From Bacillota bacterium (GTDB lineage Bacteria > Bacillota > Clostridia > TANB77 > CAG-465), in the NCBI GenBank assembly GCA_023460235.1, contig JAEWRE010000066.1:160528-224527 (forward strand): a DNA stretch of 64,000 nucleotides, written 5' to 3'. The position numbers and the translations under genes are program-made. Below are positions 46,424-55,605 of this stretch, piece after piece; the first letter of the stretch is position 1, and every line of letters starts with the position of its first letter. The notes under the pieces were generated by a model. The model did no database searches and was not told where the DNA came from. It saw nothing but the letters and a program-made list of their open reading frames with translations.

Positions 46424-47404
46424 ATGTGTACATCAATATCAATTGATTCAAAAGATGGTGAAATATTCTTTGGCAGAACTATGGATTTTTCATATGAGTT
46501 AGATCCAGAAGTATATATTTTTCCTAGAAACTATAAATGGAAGAGCTTAGTAGAAGATAATATATTTATTACAAAATATAAATTTATTGGAACTGGACAA
46601 AACATTGGTGGAGTAACTCTTGCAGATGGAGTAAATGAAAATGGTTTAGCTGTTGCAGCATTGTATTTTTATGGTTTTGCACATTATAATTCAATACCAA
46701 ATCATGAGAAAACAAATATTGCATCTATTGAACTGGCAAATTTTTTACTTGGAGAATGTAGAGATATTGAAGAAGTTATGTATATAATTAATAAAATAGA
46801 AATAATTGGAGTTACAGATCCTATTACTAATACTGTTACACCACTACATTGGATTGTAGTAGATAGAAAAGGAAAATGTATAGTAATTGAACAGACAATA
46901 AAAGGTTTAGAAATATTTAATAATCAAGCAAAAACTCTTGCTAATAGTCCAAACTTTGATTGGCATATGACTAATCTAAGAAATTATATGAACGTTTCTC
47001 CAAATCAAACTGAAGAAGCAAATTGGGATAATATTAAGTTAAAGCCTTTTGGGCAAGCAGGTGGCAGTTTTGGACTTCCAGGTGATTATACATCACCATC
47101 TAGATTTGTAAGAACTACATTTCTAAGAAGCTTTTCCGATATAAATGATACATCAGAAGATGTTTTAAATACTTGTTTTAATATAATGAAATCTGTATCA
47201 ATACCAAAGGGAATTGTTTTAACAAGTAAAGGAACTTATGATTATACACAATATACTGTTTTTATGAATATATTTACTGGTGATTACTATTTCAATACAT
47301 ATAATAATAATCAAATATTTCATGCTAGTATTAATGATAGTAATTCTTTAGACGTAACATCTCTTGGAGGTCTAAAGCAAAAGTTTAAAGCTGAACATAT
47401 ATAA
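46424..47404 (+). CDS. Choloylglycine hydrolase/penicillin V acylase family protein
   Basis: 326-residue Ntn hydrolase. Cys2 is the nucleophile after Met removal; Arg18 and Asp21 (GRTMDF), Asn174 (TLANSPNFD) and Arg227 (SPSRFVR) are the other conserved active-site residues. GLPGDYTSPSR matches the family block. At the position near 82 that helps separate the two subfamilies it has an aromatic residue (ALYFYGF), as in penicillin V acylases, where bile salt hydrolases usually have Asn. So bile-salt activity is uncertain. There is no signal peptide. Single gene. Confidence 0.88.
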   Translation: MCTSISIDSKDGEIFFGRTMDFSYELDPEVYIFPRNYKWKSLVEDNIFITKYKFIGTGQNIGGVTLADGVNENGLAVAALYFYGFAHYNSIPNHEKTNIASIELANFLLGECRDIEEVMYIINKIEIIGVTDPITNTVTPLHWIVVDRKGKCIVIEQTIKGLEIFNNQAKTLANSPNFDWHMTNLRNYMNVSPNQTEEANWDNIKLKPFGQAGGSFGLPGDYTSPSRFVRTTFLRSFSDINDTSEDVLNTCFNIMKSVSIPKGIVLTSKGTYDYTQYTVFMNIFTGDYYFNTYNNNQIFHASINDSNSLDVTSLGGLKQKFKAEHI

Positions 47405-47457
47405 AAGTTTATTTAAAATTTATTTCTAATATATGCTATATAATTCACCTCTTTTTG

Positions 47458-47485
47458 TTGAAAATAAATCAAAATATGATATAAT
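47458..47485 (+). promoter_or_regulatory. Promoter of ftsY
   Basis: TTGAAA (47458-47463) and TATAAT (47480-47485), 16-base spacing. It lies inside the longest reading frame and so supports the later start at 47511. Confidence 0.65.
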
Positions 47486-47510
47486 TATTAAGACAAAAGA
47501 GGTGTTAATA

Positions 47511-48410
47511 TTGTTTGAAAAATTAAAAGAAAGCTTAAGAAGAAGTAAAGAAAATTTTGATATAAAACTTAGCAATGTTTTTGCTAGTCATAAAGATATA
47601 GAACAAGTAATGGATGAAATTGAAGAAATGCTAATATTGTCTGATGTTGGTGTTTCAACTAGCTCAAAAATATGTGATAAAGTAAGAGATAGAATAAAAA
47701 AACAAGTTGATAAAAGTGAAAATGCAATAAGAGAACTTTTAAAAGAAGAAATGGCTAAAATTCTTGAAGTAGATACTGAAGAAGAAAAGTACAATAGTAA
47801 TTCTAAAAAGATAATACTTGTTGTTGGTGTAAATGGAGTAGGAAAAACTACTACTATTGGTAAAATAACTAACTTATACAAAAAACAAGGAAAGAAAGTA
47901 TTACTTGCAGCAGCAGATACTTTTAGAGCAGGAGCTGTTGAACAATTAGAAATTTGGGCAAAAAGAGTTGATACAGATATATGTGTTGGAAAAGATATGC
48001 AAGAGCCTGCATCTGTTGTATACGATGCAACTAAAAAATTTGGAGAGTCTGATTATGATATATTAATATGCGATACAGCAGGACGTCTTCACAATAAAAA
48101 AAATCTAATGGACGAGCTTGATAAAATTAACAGAGTAATTGATAAAAACTTACCTGGTATTGATAAAGAAGTATTGATGGTACTTGATGCAACTACTGGA
48201 CAAAATGGCGCAATCCAAGTAAGAAAATTCTTTGAAACAACAAATGTAAATTCAATAGTACTTACAAAACTTGATTCTACAGCAAAAGGTGGAATTGTGT
48301 TTACAATAGTTGATGAATTACATATTCCTATAAAATATATTGGTGTTGGCGAGAAACTAGATGATATTGAAGTTTTTGATGCAAAAGCATTTGTAGATGC
48401 AATAGTATAG
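47511..48410 (+). CDS. ftsY: Signal recognition particle receptor FtsY
   Basis: 299 residues from TTG at 47511. AGAGGTG lies just upstream, and the promoter at 47458-47485 rules out the in-frame ATG at 47433. NG domain only, without the acidic A domain, as common in Firmicutes. G1 GVNGVGKTTTIGK, G3 DTAGR and G4 TKLDSTAKGG are visible. With the SRP it delivers nascent membrane proteins to the translocon. ffh and smc, its usual partners, are absent here. First gene of a run leading to murB. Confidence 0.94.
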   Translation: MFEKLKESLRRSKENFDIKLSNVFASHKDIEQVMDEIEEMLILSDVGVSTSSKICDKVRDRIKKQVDKSENAIRELLKEEMAKILEVDTEEEKYNSNSKKIILVVGVNGVGKTTTIGKITNLYKKQGKKVLLAAADTFRAGAVEQLEIWAKRVDTDICVGKDMQEPASVVYDATKKFGESDYDILICDTAGRLHNKKNLMDELDKINRVIDKNLPGIDKEVLMVLDATTGQNGAIQVRKFFETTNVNSIVLTKLDSTAKGGIVFTIVDELHIPIKYIGVGEKLDDIEVFDAKAFVDAIV

Positions 48411-48452
48411 AAGTTTCAAGCATATTATTTAATATATGATGGAGGAATTATT

Positions 48453-49364
48453 ATGGAAAAATATAAAGAGTTAGAAAATTTAATAGATCCAATTAGGATA
48501 AAGTATAATGTATCAATGAAAGATTACACTACTGTTTGTGTTGGTGGAAATTGTGATTGTTTAGTTACACCAACAAATATTGAAGAACTTCAGAAAGTAC
48601 TTGGTTTTGCTAAATCTAATAATATTGAATATTACATTATTGGAAATGGTAGCAATCTACTTGTTGTGGATGAAGATGTTCACGTTCTAATAATTAAGCT
48701 TGCTTCAAAGTTTAGTGAATATAAAATTGAAGATGAAACTATTGAATGTCTAGCAGGACTTAGTATGCCTAAAGTTTCGCTTATTGCTAAACAAAATTCA
48801 TTAGAAGGATTTGAATTTGCATGTGGTATACCGGGGACTGTAGGTGGCGGAGTAAAAATGAATGCTGGTGCTTACGGATCAGAGTTTGTAAATGTAGTTG
48901 AAGAAGTAAAATACATTAATGATGAAGGTGAAATTGTTACCGTAAAAAATGAAGATTTAAACTACTCATACAGACATAGTATATTTACTGAACACCCTAC
49001 TTATGTTGTAGTTAGTGCTAAGTTTAAGTTAAAAAAAGGAAATGTAGAAGAAATAGATGCTAAGATGAAAGAAAATTCAAGACTTAGAAAAGAAAAACAA
49101 CCGCTTGAGTATCCAAACTTTGGTAGTGTATTTAAAAGACCAAAAGGATATTTTGTTGGAAAGCTAATAATAGAATCTGGACTTCAAGGCTACCAAATAG
49201 GTGGTGCACAAGTATCAACTAAACATGCTGGATTTATAGTAAATGTTGATAATGCTACATGTAAAGATATACTTGATCTTATTGAACATATAAAAGGAGT
49301 TGTACATGAGAAGTTTGGTGTAATGCTTGAAACAGAAGTACAATTTATTGGAGGAAAAAAATAA
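48453..49364 (+). CDS. murB: UDP-N-acetylenolpyruvoylglucosamine reductase
   Basis: 303 residues, type II MurB (no extra loop). It reduces UDP-GlcNAc-enolpyruvate to UDP-MurNAc with FAD and NADPH. FAD-binding GNGSNLLV (about 68-75), GIPGTVGGGVKMNAGAYG (about 127-144), YSYRHSIF and the proton-donor Ser in NFGSVFKRP are present. Its stop overlaps the yvcK-like start (TAATG), giving the murB-yvcK order common in Firmicutes. Confidence 0.95.
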   Translation: MEKYKELENLIDPIRIKYNVSMKDYTTVCVGGNCDCLVTPTNIEELQKVLGFAKSNNIEYYIIGNGSNLLVVDEDVHVLIIKLASKFSEYKIEDETIECLAGLSMPKVSLIAKQNSLEGFEFACGIPGTVGGGVKMNAGAYGSEFVNVVEEVKYINDEGEIVTVKNEDLNYSYRHSIFTEHPTYVVVSAKFKLKKGNVEEIDAKMKENSRLRKEKQPLEYPNFGSVFKRPKGYFVGKLIIESGLQGYQIGGAQVSTKHAGFIVNVDNATCKDILDLIEHIKGVVHEKFGVMLETEVQFIGGKK

Positions 49365-50848
49365 TGAAAACAATTTTGGAATGGTTTAAGCCAGGTGCTG
49401 GAGTAAAACGATATGTATTACTTCAAATTGTATCTATTGCATTACTTATATTTTGCATAGTTACATTAATGAATATTAAAGATTTAAGTCCAAAGATGCT
49501 TATATCATATATAGCTCTTATAACTGTATCAGTATTTGGAGTAATCTTTTCATTCATAATAGCACAAAAAAATATACTATTTTTATCTTTAAAAAACTTA
49601 TCTAGAAAAAATAAAAATATAGGGATTAGAAAACTATTATATGGAGATCCAAGATTAAAAAAAGGTGCTAAGATAGTTGTTATCGGTGGGGGTAGTGGTC
49701 TACCAAATCTACTTAAAGGTTTAAAAGAATATACTGAAAACATTACTGCAATTGTAAATGTATCAGAAGATGATACAAGTTTAAGTACAGTTGTTGCAAA
49801 TAAAGAGGATTTAACACCTGGTGATATTAGAAAGTGCATTTCTGCACTTTCTACATCAGAGTCTGATCTTTCTAAACTACTTACATATAAAGAGTGTAAA
49901 CTAGAAGATGCATGCCACTCATTAGGTAATTTAATAATTTCATCACTTATTGATATAACTGGAAGTTTTTCGAAAGCTATTGAAAAATTACCTGAAGTAT
50001 TTAAAATGCAAGGTAAGATATTACCTGTTACTACAGACAACTTAATAATGTGTGCAGGTTTTGAAAATGGTGAAGTTATAGTTGGAAAACAAAATATTTG
50101 TGAAATGGCAAAAGAAAACAAAAATATGATTAAGCAAGTATTTTTAAAAGAAGGTAGTATAAGACCAAATCCAGAAGTTATAGAGGCTATTAAAACAGCT
50201 AACGTTATAGTTATAGGACCTGGACCGCTATATACATCTGTAGTATCAAACTTTTTAATTGATGATGTAGCAAAAGCTATAATTAAATCTAAAGCAAAAA
50301 AAGTTTATGTTTCAAATATAATGGATCAACCTGGACAAACCTATGGATATACACTAGCAAAATATATAAATGAAGTTGAAAGATATTTAGGAAAACATGT
50401 AATTGATTATGCTATAGCTAATAATGGGGAGATAACTAATGAAATGCTTAAAGACTTTAATCAGATTGAATCTTCTCCGGTAAAAGTTGATTTAGAAAAC
50501 ATACAAAATAGAGCAATATGTGTTGTTGAACAAGATTTAGTATTAACAGCAAAAAATTCTATTATTCATGATACAGACAAGCTGGCAGATATAATAATGT
50601 CAATTACAAAAGCTAAAAAAATAGGAACTTTAAATATTGTTAAAGTAAAGAAAAAACATATGAGAAAAGAAATGACATTACGTATAAAATCACATTTAAA
50701 AAAGACATTAAAGAAATTAAATAAGAGTAGTAATATAAAAGTGACTTCAAAGAAAATAAAAAGCAATAAAAAAACAGGGGAAGCAAAAGTAAGTGACAAA
50801 ACTTATGAAACTATTAATAAAATACGTAATAGTATGAAAAAGGAGTAG
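49364..50848 (+). CDS. yvcK: YvcK/CofD-family protein with N-terminal membrane helices
   Basis: 494 residues. The central domain (about 100-440) is YvcK-like: VVIGGGSGLPNLLKGLKEYT, SEDDTSLSTV and LTPGDIRKCISAL. YvcK binds UDP-GlcNAc in Bacillus and affects wall synthesis and gluconeogenic growth. Odd here are two N-terminal membrane helices (about 18-37 and 45-67) and a Lys-rich C-terminal tail (about 425-494), which many YvcK proteins lack. The protein should thus be fixed to the membrane. Coupled to murB and followed by a debranching-like gene after 9 bases. rapZ and whiA are not adjacent. Confidence 0.85.
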   Translation: MKTILEWFKPGAGVKRYVLLQIVSIALLIFCIVTLMNIKDLSPKMLISYIALITVSVFGVIFSFIIAQKNILFLSLKNLSRKNKNIGIRKLLYGDPRLKKGAKIVVIGGGSGLPNLLKGLKEYTENITAIVNVSEDDTSLSTVVANKEDLTPGDIRKCISALSTSESDLSKLLTYKECKLEDACHSLGNLIISSLIDITGSFSKAIEKLPEVFKMQGKILPVTTDNLIMCAGFENGEVIVGKQNICEMAKENKNMIKQVFLKEGSIRPNPEVIEAIKTANVIVIGPGPLYTSVVSNFLIDDVAKAIIKSKAKKVYVSNIMDQPGQTYGYTLAKYINEVERYLGKHVIDYAIANNGEITNEMLKDFNQIESSPVKVDLENIQNRAICVVEQDLVLTAKNSIIHDTDKLADIIMSITKAKKIGTLNIVKVKKKHMRKEMTLRIKSHLKKTLKKLNKSSNIKVTSKKIKSNKKTGEAKVSDKTYETINKIRNSMKKE

Positions 50849-50857
50849 AAGTACATA

Positions 50858-52663
50858 ATGTATAAATACAAAAGAGGAGTAAATAGTATAGATCAAGCAA
50901 AAAAGCTTGAATATAGTTTAACAGATAATAAATCAACATGTTTTTGTATGACCGGAAATTTGGAATTAAGAAGACCATATAACGGTATGTACATACATGA
51001 GGGTAAAATTTTACTGCTAAGTATGCTTGAAAAAATACTAATTAATGATAAAGAATATAATATGTCTCAGATTACAACAAGTCTGCACACTATGTGTGCA
51101 GATGAATACATTTCATCAATCGATCTTGAAAATGATGTGTTTGAGTACAATATTGGTGGAGTAAGCTATAAAAAAACTATATATTTATATAATAAAATTT
51201 TGTGTATAGAGTATGAAATCAACAATAAAGAAAATAGTACTGCTAGATTTAAAATTAATCCACTTCTAACATATAGAAAATTAGATAGCATGAAAACATC
51301 AAATTATTTGAAATTTAATCAAAGAAAAGATAGTGATGGTGTTGTTGTTAATCTAAGTATAGTTGATCAGGAAAATATTGTTATAAAATCAAAAGAATTC
51401 TCATGGACTCAAGATGTACAAATAATGAATAATATAAAGCATGAGTGTATAGAAAGAGATCTAATTAAAAAAGTATTCACAGAAGATGCTTTTATACCAG
51501 GTGAATTTGAACTAAAAATTTCTCCATTTGATACAAAAAAAGCATATATATATATATCAAATGTTGAATTTAATATTGAAAATTTTGACAATGATGAAAT
51601 ATTTGAATTTAAAAAGAAGAGAACTTTTAATTCAACCTCAAGTATAGCAGAAGAATATATAGAATTAAAAGAACTTGTTTCAAAAATTGAAGAACTTGAT
51701 TTTGAAGAAAAATTCATTTCTGAACTTCCATATGATTTAGACGGTTCATATCTGTTTGATACTAATTATTTAGATAATGAACAAGAATTTTTAAAATGTA
51801 TTAATGATATAACAGATATAGTTAAGTCAATAGATGGACAATATGTTTCAATTGGTAAAATAGAAAAAGCACAAAAAGTATTACTTGTTGCAAGAAGGTA
51901 TATAAAATTTTTAAATGAATTAGAATTAAAAGATGTTAATTTATTAAAGCAAATTTTTAAGCTTAAGCTATGGTATGTAGAAAGTTTAAACAGATTACTT
52001 CAAAAATCTAACTCTATAGAATTATTTAAAGAATTTACAAAAGAAATAATATATAGTGTTATAGAGTATGAAAATAAAAGATATATATTAGATGATATTG
52101 AAACTGTTTCGCTAATGTATAATGCAATAAAGGTATATGAAAATATGCTAGATGGTAACGATGATTTAATAGTATTTAATTTTAAAGAAGAATTAAAGGA
52201 TTTAATAGAAAATTATTTTTGGATAGATGATCTAAGAATGATGAAGAAAAAGCTAGGAGAAGAAGAGCATATACCATGTATTGAGATGATATATACACTT
52301 AGTTTATCATATCCTTGTATAGTTGGAGATAAGCCAATAAAATTATTAGATACTATTTTTAAAGAATTATATACACCATATGGTATGAGAGAAGTTCCAA
52401 AAAATTCAAAATATAGTGATGGTTCAATTTATCCTAAATATATGGCACATTTTGTTAAGGCTAATTTAAGACAAAATGGTGTAACTAGAGCATCACAAAA
52501 GATTGCATATAACTTAGTAAAAGAGCTAATGCAAGATATAAGTAAACATGTAAATGGTGGTATAAAGAAAATATATAACGAAAAAGGTATACATGTAGAT
52601 AGCAATTCGTATGACTTACTTACAAATGCTGAGATTATAAGATTATATGGGATGCTAACTTAA
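50858..52663 (+). CDS. Divergent glycogen-debranching-like protein
   Basis: 601 residues. The N-terminal part (about 18-260) resembles the beta-sandwich of bacterial glycogen debranching enzymes: LRRPYNGMYI then LLLSMLEKILINDKEY. The C-terminal part shows an alpha-helical amylo-1,6-glucosidase-like shape with TPYGMREVPKNS, DGSIYPKYMAHFVKA and a closing helix, but the usual catalytic acids are hard to place, and the middle is short. It may be a degenerate or specialised glycosidase. It lies tightly between yvcK and ruvC (gaps of 9 and 12 bases). Function not assigned. Confidence 0.6.
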   Translation: MYKYKRGVNSIDQAKKLEYSLTDNKSTCFCMTGNLELRRPYNGMYIHEGKILLLSMLEKILINDKEYNMSQITTSLHTMCADEYISSIDLENDVFEYNIGGVSYKKTIYLYNKILCIEYEINNKENSTARFKINPLLTYRKLDSMKTSNYLKFNQRKDSDGVVVNLSIVDQENIVIKSKEFSWTQDVQIMNNIKHECIERDLIKKVFTEDAFIPGEFELKISPFDTKKAYIYISNVEFNIENFDNDEIFEFKKKRTFNSTSSIAEEYIELKELVSKIEELDFEEKFISELPYDLDGSYLFDTNYLDNEQEFLKCINDITDIVKSIDGQYVSIGKIEKAQKVLLVARRYIKFLNELELKDVNLLKQIFKLKLWYVESLNRLLQKSNSIELFKEFTKEIIYSVIEYENKRYILDDIETVSLMYNAIKVYENMLDGNDDLIVFNFKEELKDLIENYFWIDDLRMMKKKLGEEEHIPCIEMIYTLSLSYPCIVGDKPIKLLDTIFKELYTPYGMREVPKNSKYSDGSIYPKYMAHFVKANLRQNGVTRASQKIAYNLVKELMQDISKHVNGGIKKIYNEKGIHVDSNSYDLLTNAEIIRLYGMLT

Positions 52664-52675
52664 GGGGTTGAAAAA

Positions 52676-53164
52676 ATGATTGTACTTGGTGTAGATCCAG
52701 GTTATGGAAGAGTAGGATATGGAGTAATTGATTATAACAAAAATAAATATAGAGCCATAGAATATGGAAGTATAACTACCGAAGCAAATACTCCACTTCC
52801 AAAAAGATTAAACAAAATTGAAAAAGATTTAAGAGAAATAATTTCAAGATACAATATAGATGCTGCTTCTATTGAAGATTTATACTTTAATAATAATACT
52901 AAAACTGCAATAAAAGTAGCAGAGGCAAGAGGAGTAATTTTAAATACACTTGAGTCTTGTGGAATAGAAATATTTGAATATACACCTCTACAAGCTAAAC
53001 TTGCAATAGTTGGTTATGGTAGAGCAGAAAAAATTCAAGTAAAAAATATGGTCAAAAGTTTCTTGAATTTAGAAAAAATGCCAAAACTTGATGATACAAC
53101 AGATGCACTTGCAATAGCAATATGTCACACACATTGCCATAGATTTAATCAATTTATTAATTAA
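52676..53164 (+). CDS. ruvC: Holliday junction resolvase RuvC
   Basis: 162 residues, full length. Catalytic acids are Asp7 (GVDPGYGRVGYG), Glu67 (SIEDLYF), Asp140 and Asp143 (LDDTTDA). It cuts four-way junctions late in recombination. Coupled closely to the upstream debranching-like gene; ruvA and ruvB are not downstream, so the usual ruvCAB cluster is split here. Confidence 0.95.
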   Translation: MIVLGVDPGYGRVGYGVIDYNKNKYRAIEYGSITTEANTPLPKRLNKIEKDLREIISRYNIDAASIEDLYFNNNTKTAIKVAEARGVILNTLESCGIEIFEYTPLQAKLAIVGYGRAEKIQVKNMVKSFLNLEKMPKLDDTTDALAIAICHTHCHRFNQFIN

Positions 53165-53202
53165 AATATCAAAATATGTATGTTTGATATAAAGGGGATA
53201 AT

Positions 53203-54258
53203 ATGAGTAAATATATTGAGAATCTAAATGATGAACTAAAGAAGTATTTTAATATTTTATGCAATAATGACTATCCAGAATTTATAAATAAATATATTGA
53301 GACAAATGAAATGCAAAGATTATCTAAGATAGGTCAATTTTGTGGATGCGATTATACTAAAATATATAATATAAAGTTTTGGTATTCAAGACTTGATCAT
53401 AGCATCGCATGTGCCCTTATGACATGGAACTTTACACATGATAAAAATCAAACACTAATGGCCCTATTTCATGATCTAGGTACTCCTGCATTTAGTCATT
53501 GCATTGATTATTTATTAAATGATCATATAAATCAAAAGAGCTCAGAAAGAGACGTATATTCAGTTTTGAATTCATCAGAAGATCTAAAAAAACTTTGTTT
53601 AGAAGATGAGTTTAATATATATGAAATGAATAATATTGATAAGTATACTATAGTAGAAAACGATAAACCTAAACTTTGTGTTGATAGATTAGATGGAGTA
53701 ATGCATACATGTTTGATCTGGATAAGATACTGGAGAATTGAAGATATAAAACATGTATACAGCAACATTGGTATTTTAGTTAATGAAGATGGAGAACAAG
53801 AACTTGGTTTTTTAAATAAAGAGGCTTGTGATAAATTCTTTGAAGGTGTATATGAGTATAGCATGGCATTGCAACAAAATGAAGATAAATATGTTATGCA
53901 GTTTACCGCTGATTTTTTGAAAAATGCAATAAAAAATGAATATATAGCATTAGAAGATTTATATGAGAAAACTGAAAAAGATATAATAGAGAAAATATGT
54001 GTTATGGATAAATATAAATGGGACAAGTTTTGTAATTCTAGTGCAATAACTAGAAGTGATTCTATACCTTTAAATAATACATATTATATATCTCTTGAAT
54101 GTAAAAAAAGATATGTTTTACCACTTTGCAAAAATGGAGATATAAATATTAGGTTAAATAAAATATCAAACGAATGTAATAAATTAATTGATGAGTATAT
54201 GAAATACTCAGATTCAAAATATTCATATATAGATGATATTTATTTTGAATATGTGTAA
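53203..54258 (+). CDS. HD-domain phosphohydrolase
   Basis: 351 residues. HD metal residues are visible: His66 (RLDHSIAC), His90-Asp91 (LFHDLGTPAFSHC) with His99, and a later Asp in CVDRLDGVM. This is the layout of dGTPase-like and metal-dependent nucleotide phosphohydrolases, but no specific substrate can be read from sequence. AAAGGGGA precedes the ATG. Possibly cotranscribed with ruvC (38 bases apart). Confidence 0.82.
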   Translation: MSKYIENLNDELKKYFNILCNNDYPEFINKYIETNEMQRLSKIGQFCGCDYTKIYNIKFWYSRLDHSIACALMTWNFTHDKNQTLMALFHDLGTPAFSHCIDYLLNDHINQKSSERDVYSVLNSSEDLKKLCLEDEFNIYEMNNIDKYTIVENDKPKLCVDRLDGVMHTCLIWIRYWRIEDIKHVYSNIGILVNEDGEQELGFLNKEACDKFFEGVYEYSMALQQNEDKYVMQFTADFLKNAIKNEYIALEDLYEKTEKDIIEKICVMDKYKWDKFCNSSAITRSDSIPLNNTYYISLECKKRYVLPLCKNGDINIRLNKISNECNKLIDEYMKYSDSKYSYIDDIYFEYV

Positions 54259-54321
54259 CTTACAATAATAAAAAAACATATAATACACTAACTTAAGTTG
54301 CTTTTAGGAGGTGTATTTTTT

Positions 54322-55215
54322 ATGTCTATCGGACTTGCTCTTAGCGGAGGCGGAGTTAAAGGAGCGGCACATATAGGTGTGTTACAAGCTTTTAAAGAAG
54401 AAAATATCAAGATAGATTATATTTCAGGAACAAGTAGTGGAAGTATCGTTGCATCGCTTTATGCCGCAGGATACACACCATATAATATTTTATCAATGTT
54501 TAATACATATTGCAAACATATAGCAGATTACGATAAAATGCTGCCATTTAAAGTACTTGGAACATTATTTACAGGTAAAATATCTGTAAAAGGTTTAGCA
54601 AAAGGAGAAAGATTAGAATCATTATTATATAGTTATTTTAAAAACAAAGATATATTAGATATTAGTGACATAGAAATGCCACTTGCAATACCTGCTGTTG
54701 ATTTATATACAGGTGAGGTTATATATTTTATGAGTAAAGAAAAAAGAGCAAGTAGTGAATTTATGACTTTTAGTAATGAGTATGATGATATACCAACATA
54801 TAACTCGTCAGGTGATCTAGCATCAATAGTAAGAGCTAGTTCTAGTTTTCCAGGCGTATTTGAACCAAAGATTATAAATAAAAGAGTACTTGTGGATGGT
54901 GGTGTTAGAGTGAACTCTCCCGTAACTGTTTTAAGAGAAATGGGAGCAGATAAAGTTATAAGTGTTAGTTTTGATAAAAATGACAATTGCAAAACTGCAA
55001 ATTTAAATATAGTATCTGTTACTATGAAATCATTTGATATAATGGGGCATCAAGTAAATCATCCAGAACTTGAAACATCAGATTTTATATTAAGACCAGA
55101 CTTAGATGAAGTTACATTACTTGATTTTGAAAAGACAAATAAACTTGCAACTCAAGGATATATGGCAGCAAGAAAAGAAATAAAAGCTATAAAAGAAAAA
55201 TGTAATCTTTTGTAA
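54322..55215 (+). CDS. Patatin-like phospholipase
   Basis: 297 residues from ATG at 54322, with AGGAGGT 9 bases upstream; the in-frame TTG at 54298 is not favoured. Oxyanion-hole SGGGVKGAAHIG (about 8-19), nucleophile Ser38 in GTSSGS, and the dyad Asp in LVDGGVRVN (about 193) define a bacterial patatin. It acts as a cytosolic acyl-ester hydrolase on lipids; there is no signal peptide. The ribosome binding site may pair with an AATACAC sequence upstream (54281-54287). Confidence 0.88.
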   Translation: MSIGLALSGGGVKGAAHIGVLQAFKEENIKIDYISGTSSGSIVASLYAAGYTPYNILSMFNTYCKHIADYDKMLPFKVLGTLFTGKISVKGLAKGERLESLLYSYFKNKDILDISDIEMPLAIPAVDLYTGEVIYFMSKEKRASSEFMTFSNEYDDIPTYNSSGDLASIVRASSSFPGVFEPKIINKRVLVDGGVRVNSPVTVLREMGADKVISVSFDKNDNCKTANLNIVSVTMKSFDIMGHQVNHPELETSDFILRPDLDEVTLLDFEKTNKLATQGYMAARKEIKAIKEKCNLL

Positions 55216-55231
55216 TCTTTTGTCGAACATA

Positions 55232-55260
55232 TTTACATTTAACATAAAAAATGCTATAAT
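55232..55260 (+). promoter_or_regulatory. Promoter of the 90-residue gene
   Basis: TTTACA (55232-55237) and TATAAT (55255-55260), 17-base spacing. Confidence 0.65.
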
Positions 55261-55317
55261 ATTTTTTATCGTTATTTATGGGGATACAAAAATAATTTTT
55301 TTGGAGGTTTAGATTAC

Positions 55318-55590
55318 ATGTCGGATCAGAATGTTGAGTCTGTGTTCAGAATGGCATTTCTCTTAGAAGGAATGGAAGAAAGAGACTATTTATGTCTCTC
55401 AAAGCAAAAACTTGTTTTAGATCTTATTGTAGAAGATAATAGTTTAATGAGTATGATAAATTTGTATAATGAGAGCATAAATAAATCTGATACTTTACCT
55501 CCTCTAGAAGAATTATCAAAAGACTTTTATAAAATTTTTAATAATGTGGCCTTAAAAATGGATATCAAAAGACCTTATGCTAATATGTAG
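55318..55590 (+). CDS. Hypothetical protein, 90 residues
   Basis: Small helical, acidic protein without a signal or membrane helix. Family not recognised. It has its own promoter, GGAGG before the ATG, and its 3' end forms part of a terminator hairpin. A regulatory or structural role is possible but nothing in the sequence shows it. Confidence 0.65.
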   Translation: MSDQNVESVFRMAFLLEGMEERDYLCLSKQKLVLDLIVEDNSLMSMINLYNESINKSDTLPPLEELSKDFYKIFNNVALKMDIKRPYANM

Positions 55591-55605
55591 CATAAGGCCT
55601 TTTTT
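55571..55605. terminator. Terminator overlapping the end of the 90-residue gene
   Basis: CCTTATGCTA/TAGCATAAGG stem containing the stop codon, then TTTTTTATTTT; the reverse gene ends at its foot. Confidence 0.88.

Noticed and set aside
49423..50121. Reverse ORF of 232 residues opposite the yvcK-like gene
   Set aside because: The forward protein is conserved and in a coupled operon; the reverse frame has no family signs or start site.
55201..55237. LexA-like site CGAACAT before the 90-residue gene and the TGTAATCTTT direct repeat
   Set aside because: Only half of the operator matches, and the direct repeat is short and partly coding.
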